In this document: piece after piece, positions 1 to 7,500 of the stretch
How positions within the stretch are numbered: position 1 is the stretch's first letter
How the letters are laid out: each line of letters starts with the position of its first letter
Assembly: GCA_030696545.1 (NCBI GenBank)
Contig: JAUYSA010000445.1
Span: forward strand, 1 to 10,039
Length of the DNA stretch: 10,039 bases
Reading direction: 5' to 3'
Source of the DNA: Hyphomonadaceae bacterium
Lineage (GTDB): Bacteria; Pseudomonadota; Alphaproteobacteria; Caulobacterales; Hyphomonadaceae
Notes under the pieces: model-generated
What the model was told of the DNA's origin: nothing
Seen by the model: the letters and a program-made list of their open reading frames with translations, nothing else
Databases searched by the model: none
Program-made: the position numbers and the translations under genes

Positions 1-79
1 CCGCCTCCTCACCGCCTCAGCCCATCAAGGGGTCAAGATTGGACGCCGATCGGGGGGCAATATTGCGCGCCGTTTGACA
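1..79 (-). mobile_element. Terminus of an IS21-family element (rest lies off the left edge)
   Basis: Read on the minus strand, this stretch starts with TGTCAA at 79 and carries two imperfect direct repeats of about 21 bp (plus-strand 30-50 and 54-74, 16 of 21 bases identical). Tandem copies of a terminal repeat inside an end that begins with TG are typical of IS21-family elements. The transposase genes (istA/istB) would lie left of base 1 and are not visible. The IS630 transposase reading frame is homologous-looking up to codon 76 (bases 82-80) and loses family character exactly where the TG begins. The element therefore appears inserted in that gene. The family assignment rests on the repeats and the breakpoint only. 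Confidence 0.55.
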
Positions 80-307
80 GCCGAGCGCCGCCATCACCGC
101 GTCATGGTGCGCCTCGATCCGATCAGAACGCCGATCGCCACCAAGCCGCCCGGGCCGCGGATCGCCCTGATCGCGCTCACGCTTGCGCCAGCGGCTCACG
201 CTGGCCGCGCTCACCCCGAAACGCTCGGCCGCCTCGCGATGCGTAGCGCCAGCCGCCACAGCGCCAAGAACCCGAACCCGAAGATCGACCGACAGAGCTC
301 TCGACAT
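80..307 (-). pseudogene. IS630-family transposase, N-terminal fragment
   Basis: An ATG at 307 opens a frame whose first 76 residues form the N-terminal helix-turn-helix DNA-binding part of an IS630/Tc1-mariner-type transposase. Residues 19-45 (AGATHREAAERFGVSAASVS and the following WRKRE) are the typical motif, followed by a Gly/Arg/Asp-rich linker (RPGRLGGDRRSDRIEAH). The DDE catalytic domain of a full-length protein is missing. Reading continues 20 residues to a TGA at 17-19, but those residues are encoded by the IS21-like terminus and are not family sequence. The gene is therefore truncated and cannot make an active transposase. Its upstream end was separated by the IS1111-type insertion near 335. 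Confidence 0.8.
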
Positions 308-341
308 GCCTGCCGGCCTCCATCCGGCAGACAGTGTGATG

Positions 342-355
342 ATGTGGACGCCCCC
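342..355 (+). repeat. Left subterminal inverted repeat of the IS1111-type element
   Basis: The 14 bases ATGTGGACGCCCCC are the exact reverse complement of 1671-1684. The pair lies just inside both ends of the IS110-family element, the hallmark of the IS1111 group. Confidence 0.85.
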
Positions 356-415
356 GCCCCACCGGCGGCGCTATGGTGCCGATCCGGGTGCCGAAGCAAC
401 GAGAGGAGCGTTCGC

Positions 416-1438
416 ATGACGATCAAGACGATTGGACTGGACCTGGCGAAGAGCGTTTTTCAGGCGCACGGCGTCGACGCGGACGGAGCGACGATGCTGG
501 TGAAGAAGCTGCATCGCAAGCAGATGCTGCCGTTCTTCTCGAAGCTTTCGCCTTGCCTGATCGGCGTGGAAGCGTGCGGAACAGCGCACCATTGGGCGCG
601 AACGCTCTCGGCGATGGGGCATGAGGTTCGCTTGATCCCGCCATCCTACGTCAAGGCATTCGTCAAGCGCGGGAAGAGCGACGCGATCGACGCAGAGGCG
701 ATCTGCGAAGCGGTCCAGCGGCGAACCATGCAGTTCGTGCCGGTGAAGACGGTCGATCAGCAAGGCATCCTCATGACGCATCGGGCCAGATCCCTGCTCG
801 TTCGTCAGCGCACGCAGGCCGCCAACGCCTTGCGATCGCATCTGGCCGAACTGGGGCTCGTCGCCAATCCCGGCGTCGCCAATCTGGCAAGGCTCGCCGA
901 GCAGGCGCTCGCTGGTCAGAATGTGCTTCCCTCCTTCGCCCGTGCGGCGCTGGAGATCATGCTTCGCCAGATCGTGGCGCTCGGCCAGGAGATCGCGGAG
1001 CTCGACCGCCAGATCGCCGCCTGGCATGCCGACAGCGAGGCAAGCAGGAGGCTCGCCGCCATCCCAGGCCTTGGCGTGATCACGGCGACCGCGGTTGCGG
1101 CCACAGTCACTGATCCCGATCAGTTCCGATCCGGCAGGCAGTTCGCGGCCTGGCTCGGCTTAACGCCACAGCAAAAATCGACTGGCGGCAAGACCAGGCT
1201 GGGCGGAATCTCCAAGCAGGGAGACCGCTACCTGCGCCGATTGCTCGTCGTCGGCGCCACGGCCGTCATCCGGCATACGAAGGACAAGCCGACGCCGATG
1301 GCCGCGTGGATCAGGAAACTGCTCGAGAAAAAGCCCTTTAGGCTGGTCTCGATCGCGCTCGCCAACAAGCTCGCGCGGATCGCGTGGGTCCTGCTGACGC
1401 GCAAGGAGACCTACAGACCCCATCAGCTCGGCGCCTAG
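416..1438 (+). CDS. IS110/IS1111-family transposase (DEDD recombinase)
   Basis: The 340-residue protein is of normal length for the family. Its N-terminal RuvC-like DEDD domain has D9 (GLDLAK), E52 (GVEACG), D89 and D92 (GKSDAIDAEA). The C-terminal Transposase_20 domain starts near residue 228 (RLAAIPGLGVITATAVA). It includes FAAWLGLTPQQKSTGGKTRL, where S255 in QKSTGG is the likely conserved serine that attacks DNA, and then GGISKQGDRYLRRLL. IS110-family enzymes act with an element-encoded guide RNA to recombine target and donor DNA. The ATG at 416 is chosen because AGGAG (404-408) lies 7 nt upstream and the protein then begins with the usual MTIKTIGLDLAKS. The frame stays open upstream to base 74, but only across the IS630 remnant and the left end. 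Confidence 0.95.
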   Translation: MTIKTIGLDLAKSVFQAHGVDADGATMLVKKLHRKQMLPFFSKLSPCLIGVEACGTAHHWARTLSAMGHEVRLIPPSYVKAFVKRGKSDAIDAEAICEAVQRRTMQFVPVKTVDQQGILMTHRARSLLVRQRTQAANALRSHLAELGLVANPGVANLARLAEQALAGQNVLPSFARAALEIMLRQIVALGQEIAELDRQIAAWHADSEASRRLAAIPGLGVITATAVAATVTDPDQFRSGRQFAAWLGLTPQQKSTGGKTRLGGISKQGDRYLRRLLVVGATAVIRHTKDKPTPMAAWIRKLLEKKPFRLVSIALANKLARIAWVLLTRKETYRPHQLGA

Positions 1439-1684
1439 CAGCCGACAATCGAGACAACCCGAATTGGTAACGGCAGTCGATGATGAGTGACGATCGAGCC
1501 AATGACGAGATCAACCCGCGTGATTCAATGCGTTCCTGCAGCGCGTCAGTTTGATAGGGACCTCGTCGGCGGATTTCCATCAGGGCCAGCGGCAGACATT
1601 CCGCCGCACAAACAGGCCGGACATATGAAAGCAACCGATCAAATCATCCCGACATAAACGCCTTGCCAAAGGGGGCGTCCACAT
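1439..1684 (+). ncRNA. Probable bridge/seek guide RNA region of the IS1111-type element
   Basis: This is the 246-bp non-coding right end between the transposase stop and the right inverted repeat. No credible protein is visible in it. In IS1111-group elements the guide RNA that pairs with target and donor DNA is encoded here, downstream of the transposase. Short matches to the element flanks support this. CGGCAGACA at 1590-1598 equals 325-333 left of the element. ACATATGAA at 1621-1629 equals 1681-1689 across the right tip. ATCATC at 1643-1648 is the reverse complement of 338-343 at the left tip. RNA ends, promoter and fold were not determined. Confidence 0.5.
1671..1684 (+). repeat. Right subterminal inverted repeat of the IS1111-type element
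   Basis: GGGGGCGTCCACAT is the exact reverse complement of 342-355 and marks the right end of the IS1111-group element. Confidence 0.85.
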
Positions 1685-1687
1685 ATG

Positions 1688-1747
1688 AATCAGCTCCAGG
1701 CTGATTTGGGAATCCCTCCCGATTCAATCAGGTCGGGTTCCGCTCTA
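1688..1747 (-). mobile_element. Probable outer end of the interrupted IS630-family element
   Basis: This short non-coding stretch lies directly right of the IS1111-type element and ends in CTAG (1744-1747). Insertion at the TA within CTAG is known for IS630-type elements. The segment holds a perfect 6-bp hairpin (AATCAG at 1688-1693 with CTGATT at 1701-1706). By position it would be the end upstream of the transposase remnant at 80-307, displaced by the later insertion. The opposite IS630 end is missing, so the inverted repeat cannot be confirmed within this window. Confidence 0.35.
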
Positions 1748-1831
1748 GAGGTAGGGGCGGCGCGTGTCGGCGGCTTTGTCAAGCTTGCCAATGACGTCCG
1801 CACCCAGAAGAAAGCGCTTCGAAGGTCATGC

Positions 1832-2191
1832 TCAAGCACCTGTGCTTGGCCTCCCGTCCTTGCACCAGTCGATCCGACCCTTCGTGATCCAGAAGTGACA
1901 GCCGCAATCGTTCTTCTGATGGACCGATGGCTTCACGGTCGGGCGCTGGAACCAGTCCAGCGCGACGGCCCACCTCGGCCGGCGCTTGGGATTAAGGGAG
2001 AGAGGGATGGTGGTCCCACACCCTCCCGGGCATTTGAAGCATGCCCATTTCTCGATTCCTGCATCGACCACGAAGACGAGCTCGCCAGGAACCACCTGCT
2101 CCTCGCCGGGATAGACCTCGGACTTACGCGACAACAAGTCGAACTCGATCAGGCCGAGCCAGCGGAAGGTTTTCGCGATAAGGCGATTCAT
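1832..2191 (-). CDS. DUF6527-type small zinc-binding protein of the multi-ubiquitin operon
   Basis: This 119-residue protein has two clusters of probable zinc ligands: C51, C54 and C58 (CFKCPGGC) and C96, C98 and H99 (DCGCHFW), plus C110. Between them lie LNPKRRPRW and TVKPSVHQK. This pattern (GCG, then RPxW, then TxxPSv, then CxxHFWIxxGxIxW) matches what I recall of DUF6527 proteins, which commonly sit beside bacterial ThiF/E1 and multi-ubiquitin genes. Its biochemical role is unknown; a metal-stabilised binding or adaptor fold is a guess. It starts 5 nt after the E1 gene stop and has only a weak Shine-Dalgarno site, so translation is probably coupled. Its length is normal and the gene is intact although the IS pile begins about 85 bp downstream. 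No clear terminator follows. Confidence 0.75.
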   Translation of the reverse strand: MNRLIAKTFRWLGLIEFDLLSRKSEVYPGEEQVVPGELVFVVDAGIEKWACFKCPGGCGTTIPLSLNPKRRPRWAVALDWFQRPTVKPSVHQKNDCGCHFWITKGRIDWCKDGRPSTGA

Positions 2192-2196
2192 GACGG

Positions 2197-3594
2197 CTAC
2201 CCGATCCTATGCAGGAACGGGATTACGTCGGCTCGCCCCCAGATCGTGTCGTTCGCGCACAGTTCGCACTCGGCCCGGGGGGCGCAGGTGCTCGAACGGT
2301 CCTCGACCGTATCGAAGCGCCGCCGACGTTCTGTCTTCATGCCGCCATCCCCTCGAAATGCCGTTAGGCCCTGAAGGAGCTCGTTGATGGCCATGCAGGC
2401 GGTCTCGGTCGTGAAGGTGACCACGACAGGCGTAGGATCGCCGCCGCCCGCGATGTAGGCCTCAGCCTTGCGACGGTCGTATTCGTCCGGATCGGTGCGC
2501 TTCAGCGCTTCCTCTCGGGCCCGCACCGGGTTGACAAAGCCGCGGCAAAGGAGACAAGGCGCGCCGGGCGTGACGAGCGTGACGCGGCCGGCCATCTCAT
2601 AGGGGCGGTCCTTGCTGGCCGGAATGATGCGGACGCCCATGTCGATGACCGGGATGCCGTAGAAGTAGGCGAGCCTGTTCAGGAAGAGACGGCCGTCGTG
2701 ATCGTCGGTGCATCCGAAGACGACGTCGCAGGAGCGCAGGGCATCGCGGGCTCTCGCATCGACGACCCATCCCTTGAAGGTCGCGACCTCAACGCCGAGA
2801 TCGGCTTCCCGAATCTCCCGCGCCAGGACATCCACCTTTGCACGAGCGGCCTCGGCGTCGCTTCGACGGGAACCGTGGACGCGATTGAGATTGGTCAGTT
2901 CGATGACGTCGTCATCGACCAGCAGCAAGCCTCCCACGCCGAGGCGGGCCAACATCATGGCCGTGGGACTGCCGGTGCCGCCGCAGCCGATCACCCCGAT
3001 CCGCACGCCGCGCACGATGGGATTGAACGACGTCCCGAACAGCCTCGCTTGCCGATCGAGCATCGCGTCGTCGGCTAGGGCCGTGACGCCGTGAAAGACC
3101 AGGCGGCGGCCCGAGACCATGATCCGCTCGCAGAGCGTCGACTCTGACGGGCTCGTCCACAGGCGAGCGCAGATGCTGCCATCGCCGCCGAGCACGATGC
3201 TGGCGAAGCCATGGCTGGCACCGGACCGGTTCGTGACGATCCGCAGCAGCTCGGTTTCGTTGCGATCGTCCTGATCGGAGAAGAAGGCATGGCTGCCGGG
3301 ATGCGTATGGACGATGCCGAGCGTGAGACCGCTTTCCTCGGCCTGCTTCAGCAGCCTGACGAACGACCTCGTCGACCACGTCACATGAACGCCGGAGGCC
3401 GAGATCCTGTCTTCGGCCGGCACCGGGACGACCTTGTGGGAGACCAGGCGCTGACGCGCCTTACCAGTCCATGGATCGGCAGCGACGTCAGCCTTGCCCA
3501 AGAGGACATAGGCCGATGCTTCGGCGCCATCGGTGGTGGCCAGAAGGGTGCGCAGCTCCGCTTCGTGCCCTTCGAGTAGTATCATGTCGAGCAT
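2197..3594 (-). CDS. JAB/JAMM isopeptidase fused to ThiF/E1-like adenylyltransferase
   Basis: This 465-residue fusion has a JAB domain at about 5-150. Its full JAMM zinc-protease signature is E25, H96 and H98 (HTHP), S106 and D109. The ThiF/E1 domain spans about 185-420: nucleotide loop GVIGCGGTGS (200-209), acidic VDDD (226-229) for ATP/Mg, TNLNRV with R238, K253, and CTDDHD (295-300). CxxC pairs at C347/C350 and C443/C446 form the structural zinc site seen in MoeB and ThiF. The family activates the C-terminus of a ubiquitin-like protein with ATP, while JAB enzymes cut Ub-like linkages. No cysteine lies between 350 and 400, where the thioester cysteine is usually found; C400 and C437 are the only other nearby ones. 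The ATG follows the preceding stop by 1 nt (TGACATG), with GAGG upstream. The enzymatic classes are secure; substrates are inferred from neighbours. Confidence 0.93.
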   Translation of the reverse strand: MLDMILLEGHEAELRTLLATTDGAEASAYVLLGKADVAADPWTGKARQRLVSHKVVPVPAEDRISASGVHVTWSTRSFVRLLKQAEESGLTLGIVHTHPGSHAFFSDQDDRNETELLRIVTNRSGASHGFASIVLGGDGSICARLWTSPSESTLCERIMVSGRRLVFHGVTALADDAMLDRQARLFGTSFNPIVRGVRIGVIGCGGTGSPTAMMLARLGVGGLLLVDDDVIELTNLNRVHGSRRSDAEAARAKVDVLAREIREADLGVEVATFKGWVVDARARDALRSCDVVFGCTDDHDGRLFLNRLAYFYGIPVIDMGVRIIPASKDRPYEMAGRVTLVTPGAPCLLCRGFVNPVRAREEALKRTDPDEYDRRKAEAYIAGGGDPTPVVVTFTTETACMAINELLQGLTAFRGDGGMKTERRRRFDTVEDRSSTCAPRAECELCANDTIWGRADVIPFLHRIG

Positions 3595-3595
3595 G

Positions 3596-4462
3596 TCAGG
3601 CCGCCTCGGCGAGCGCGAGTTCGATGCGCTTCACCATGGTGTGGATACCGTCGACGCCGGGACGCCAGGCGTTGTTGTGACGCGACCAGCGCTGCCAGGT
3701 CTGGCCGCGGAAGGGGTGGGCCGTCGAGGCCGCCCGGGGGTCGCCGCCCGTCTGCCGCAACTTGAGCCACGGCAGACAGTAGAACATGTCCGGCGGGCAG
3801 TCGGGATAGCCGGGCGGTAGGATGACCAGGACATCGACCTCGGTCGAGGTGAACTTGCCCGCGGGCAAGGGGAGCGCCTTCAACAGTATGCCGGTGTGGC
3901 CGGCTTCCGAGCCGTCCTCATAGGCGATGCCCCGCCCCGCGAGATACTCGACGTCGCGGGGCGGCAGGAAGATGGAGAGGCCCTCGGTCGTCTGCGCGAT
4001 CGCTGTGAAGAACTTCTCCACGCCGGGCTTCGACAGATCGACGAGATCGGCGTTGCGGACCAGCAGGTCCTCGCCACCGCGGATCTCCTGATAGACATCG
4101 TGCGTGGTCGGATCGACGCCGGCCAGGATCTTGAGCGTGCGACCGCTGATCACGTTGGTCCCGTATTCCCGCTCGCGGTCGTCGACCTTGAAGCGGAAGG
4201 AGCGGTCGGCCTTGAAGACCAGGACCTTCTCGGCCCCCTTCGCGCGCAGGTCGAAGAGCTCCTCCTCGCGCAAGGTCTCCAGAGCACCATCCTGCAGGAC
4301 GGCGATGGCCAGATGCTCGTCGACGGGGCGGGCGCCGGCGGCTTCGAGGATCTGGCGGCCAGTGACGATCGGATCGGGGATCTCGATCTGACGGAAGTTG
4401 AGCTCCGCGTCGCCGATCAGGATCTGGAAGCGCGGGAGGTTGGCATGGGCAGGCTGGGTCAT
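3596..4462 (-). CDS. Multi-ubiquitin-like protein (two Ubl domains) fused to prokaryotic E2-fold domain
   Basis: This 288-residue protein has a first beta-grasp Ubl at about 10-85 (RFQILIGDAELNF through KVLVFKADRSF). A second follows at about 86-155 (FRFKVDD, then ISGRTLKILAG, then DLSKPGVEKFF), the repeat pattern of bacterial multi-ubiquitin proteins. Residues about 165-288 match the E2/UBC fold family E (Prok-E2_E): VLVILPPGYPDCPPDMFY (211-228), HPF (249-251), TWQRWSRHNN (255-264), WRPGVDGIHT (266-275). Neither Ubl ends in Gly-Gly, and the second is followed by protein rather than a free C-terminus. No cysteine stands at the classical E2 position after HPF; the only two in the protein are C222 and C229. 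The following gene starts 1 nt after its stop. The ATG has only a weak Shine-Dalgarno site, and a 90-nt gap with regulatory-looking repeats precedes it, so it may have its own promoter or control. Confidence 0.88.
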   Translation of the reverse strand: MTQPAHANLPRFQILIGDAELNFRQIEIPDPIVTGRQILEAAGARPVDEHLAIAVLQDGALETLREEELFDLRAKGAEKVLVFKADRSFRFKVDDREREYGTNVISGRTLKILAGVDPTTHDVYQEIRGGEDLLVRNADLVDLSKPGVEKFFTAIAQTTEGLSIFLPPRDVEYLAGRGIAYEDGSEAGHTGILLKALPLPAGKFTSTEVDVLVILPPGYPDCPPDMFYCLPWLKLRQTGGDPRAASTAHPFRGQTWQRWSRHNNAWRPGVDGIHTMVKRIELALAEAA

Positions 4463-4489
4463 GAAAAAGGCTCGCTTGTCGAATGGCGA

Positions 4490-4505
4490 GGCGGCACCTG
4501 CCGCC
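4490..4505 (-). promoter_or_regulatory. GC-rich hairpin upstream of the Ubl-E2 start codon
   Basis: GGCGGCA at 4490-4496 and TGCCGCC at 4499-4505 are perfect inverted arms with almost no loop; as RNA this would form a 6-bp stem with a 4-nt loop. It lies 27 nt upstream of the ATG at 4462. It could act on translation or mRNA stability inside the operon. A T5 run exists 19 nt further on, which is too far for a classical intrinsic terminator. Confidence 0.4.
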
Positions 4506-4516
4506 CCTTCTACTCA

Positions 4517-4557
4517 TTCAGCGAACCTGACCCGGCGGATTCGGTAGTCGTGTCAGG
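4517..4557 (-). promoter_or_regulatory. Second copy of the operon box plus inverted repeat, before the Ubl-E2 gene
   Basis: The plus strand shows TTCAGCGA (4517-4524), one base, then CCTGACCC (4526-4533), and an inverted partner GTCAGG (4552-4557) that overlaps the helicase gene stop codon. The same two 8-mers in the same order, 3 bases apart, occur at 9130-9148 before the sigma gene, also with an inverted partner. The shared box is a candidate operator or promoter element recognised by the operon's own HTH protein or sigma factor. Which of these applies, if either, is not shown by sequence. Confidence 0.45.
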
Positions 4558-7500
4558 AAAAATCTTCCGACGTGCAGACGAAGTAGAATTGGCAAGTCGG
4601 ACAGTCCTTGCTGGCCACCGGCGCGAACTCGCCCCGCTCGATGCCGGCAATGCTTTCGGCGTAGCCTTCCAGCCCCTTGCCGGCGGCGGTCGGGATCGGC
4701 GATCGGTCTGACCGGGCCGGGTAATACGCCTCCAGTTCGACCGCCTGGCCTGGAAACATCTGTCGACCGGCCAACTGCAACAATTCCCAAATCGGCTTCG
4801 TCGGCTCGCTCTTGGTCTTGCGCCCCGTCCTCAGCCTCTGCACGAGAATACCTCCGGTGGGCGACAGGACGACACGATCCGGTCGCATGGTGATCCGCTT
4901 TCCGGCTACGTCGGCAAACCAGGCTCGGCCGGCATCGATCCCCAACATCGGCATGTTCGCCGCACCCTCGACCATCTTCGTGGCCTCCGCGAGGTAGAGC
5001 GGCGCGAACGCATGGTCGGGACCCTGTTCGGCCCATATCGCATTGAGTTGCGCCACGGCCAGGGGCGCCGTCACGGTCCGGCCTTCTCCGATCTCGTCGA
5101 AGATCCAACGGATCGTCTTCCTCACGCAGCCGTGGAATTTGAGATAGGCGCTGTCGTCACCGGGCCCTCTCAGGCCGTCGATGACTTCGTACCGATACCG
5201 CGCGGGGCACTTCGAATAGACTTCAAGATGCCTTTCCTCGAATTCTGCCTGCGGAGGGATCGGGATTCTGACCGCATTCGAGGACATGCCTTGCGACAAG
5301 CTCGCAGTGCGGGCACTTGGCAGGACGCCTCCGAGATCCTTCAGGAACTTCGAAGGGTTGCACGTGGCCTTGGCGGTGTATTGCCTCGCATGGCTGATGG
5401 TCATCGCGTCCCGGGCGCGCGAAAGAGCGACGAAGAACAAGCATTCCGTTTCGGCCTCATGCTCCGCGGGGGAGAGCTCAAGCCGCTCCAGCCCCTTCGG
5501 CGCTGGGCATGTCACCGCGCGCCGGCTCCCCGGCACGTACCGCGTCGCGACCTGCGGCAGGTGAACGGCAGGGAATTCCAGTCCCTTCGAGCCGTGGATC
5601 GTCATCATGCGGACGGCGGCTATGCCCGCCGCCTCCGGTGGAATGATCCGGAGCTGGCGATCGTCGTCGAGTCGTTCGAGCCTCCGGATATCGTCCAGCA
5701 GCTTGCGTCGTCCCCCGACGCCGCGGTTCGCATCGAGATGCTCGCGGCAGAACTTGAGGAGCTGGTAGATCGCCACGAGCGACTGCTGCGAACGTCTATT
5801 GCCGGCATCCAGCAGCGGACGCAGGTAATCGCTGGCTTCGAGCAGATAGTGGCTCAGGAGGTGCCAGGAACTCGTCTTCCATTCCGTTCCGCTCAGATGT
5901 TGTGACAGGAGGCGAAGCCCAGCGGCACCCGTGGGGGACACGCCGGCGATCGTGCCCGCCTTGGCGCAGGCCGCGACGACGTCTTCCTTCGCCTCCCGGG
6001 CGTGAGCGATGACCCTTATCGCGTCCTCGCGCGTCGCGGCGTATTGCGGGAACTGCGCTACGCGCACCAAGCCGACGCCGCCTGGCTCCGCCCCCAACGA
6101 GATCAGGGCGAGAAGGTCACGAATTTCCGGGCGCTCGAAGAGGTCTCCTAGATAGAGGATGGGAACGCCGAGCTCTTGCAGGATGCGGCCAAAGCGGGCA
6201 AGGCAGAGGTGGGTGCCTGCGAGGATGGCCTGGTCCTCATATCCGATTCCCAAGGAGCGCAGGCGCTCGATCTGGTCTCGCATCGCGACGGCTTCCGATT
6301 GCAGGTCGGGGGCCTGCACCAGTTCAACGAAACCAACCTTGCCGCGGTGAGCTTTCCAGCTTGCCGCCGGTCGAGGTGCCGCCGCTATGCCTGCGCCGAA
6401 GCGTTCGAAGACGCGCACCGCCGTCTCGCAGGAACGGTAGTTCGTTTTCAATTGCCGGCGTTGGGCCCCCGGATATCGATTCGTGAAATCGACCGTGTTG
6501 GCCGGAGCCGCGCCGCGAAAACGATAGATCGACTGGCGGGGATCAGCCACGACCCAAAGCCTTTTGCCCCGATCGGTGATCTGTTCGAGCAGCGACGTGC
6601 TCGCGAAGTTGACGTCTTGATATTCGTCGACAAGGACGTGGCGGTGCTTGGCCCTGACCGCGTCCCGGATGGCAGGGTTGTGGGATAGCAGTTCCGTCGA
6701 CCGGTAGACGAGGTCCCCGAAGTCGAGACAATGCTGGTCAAGCAGGGCGTGCTGATAGATCCGGTATACCCTGCCCACCTCGACCGCCTTCTCGGCCCGC
6801 TCGATCTCCTCGGGGCTCGCCGCATCCCTGAGCGCTTCGGCGGCAGCCGTTTCGTATTCCTGGTAAGATACCATTTCGTCCTTGGCGCGGGAGATCGCTT
6901 TCAGGATCGGCTTCAGTTCGAGGGTCGGGTCCCAGAGGTTCTGAAAATGGACGAGGTCGAGGTCCGCAAGAAGCCCTTCCAGAACGGCCAAGGCCATCGC
7001 CTCATCCAGCACCTTGAAATCGGGGGGCAGGCCCGCGGCTTGATGGTGGAGGCGAAGCAGCTCCAGGCCGAAGGCGTGAAACGTGCCAACCCAGATCAAC
7101 GGAGCGGAGGCGGGGCTGACCGTCTCGATCCGCTCGATCATCTCGGCCGCGGCCTTGTTCGAATAAGTCAGCGCCAAGATGTTCGACGGCGGGACCTCCT
7201 TCTCGATCAGGTGCCTTATGCGGGCGATCAGCGTCCTGGTCTTGCCGGTTCCGGGGCCTGCATCAAGGATGAGCGGGCGCTCGTCCCACTCGGCCGCCTC
7301 GCGCTGCTCGGGATCCAGGGGATGGCCGGGCCCGGAGGCCTCGGTCGTGACCGGAGCGGTCAGTGGCGGAAGCAACAGGGCACGGATCGCCTGCATACGA
7401 ACGAACTCGACGGGCAGGCCAGCGTCCTCGGCGATCTTCGAAGGGCGCTGACGCTGGACAACAAGCTTCTCGCGGAGCGCATCGGCGGGCAGGAGGAACT

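Larger units (their letters stand above)
335..1687 (+). mobile_element. Complete IS110-family (IS1111 group) insertion sequence
   Basis: The element consists of a short left end, one transposase gene and a long non-coding right end. It has a perfect 14-bp inverted repeat (342-355 and 1671-1684). In the IS1111 group such repeats are subterminal, usually about 7 bp from the left tip and 3 bp from the right tip, which gives the approximate limits stated here. The exact tips cannot be fixed because this family does not make a clear target duplication. It lies within a remnant IS630 element: the IS630 transposase start is 28 bases left of the left tip, and IS630-like end sequence follows the right tip. 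All coding hallmarks are intact, so it may be active. Confidence 0.8.

Noticed and set aside
74..415. N-terminal extension of the IS110 transposase frame back to base 74
   Set aside because: The extension lies over the IS630 remnant and the inverted repeat; the family protein begins at 416 with its own ribosome site.
1748..1831. Transcription terminator after the DUF6527 gene
   Set aside because: No stem followed by a T-run was seen on the minus strand; only an 8-bp palindrome AAGCGCTT without a loop.
1685..2374. 229-codon open frame on the plus strand
   Set aside because: It runs antisense over the DUF6527 and JAB-E1 genes and has no recognisable domain; it is a GC-rich shadow frame.
3347..3360. 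Partial third copy of the operon box (TTCAGCAGCCTGAC)
   Set aside because: It lies inside the JAB-coding sequence, differs at the key GA/CC positions and has no inverted partner; probably a chance codon combination.
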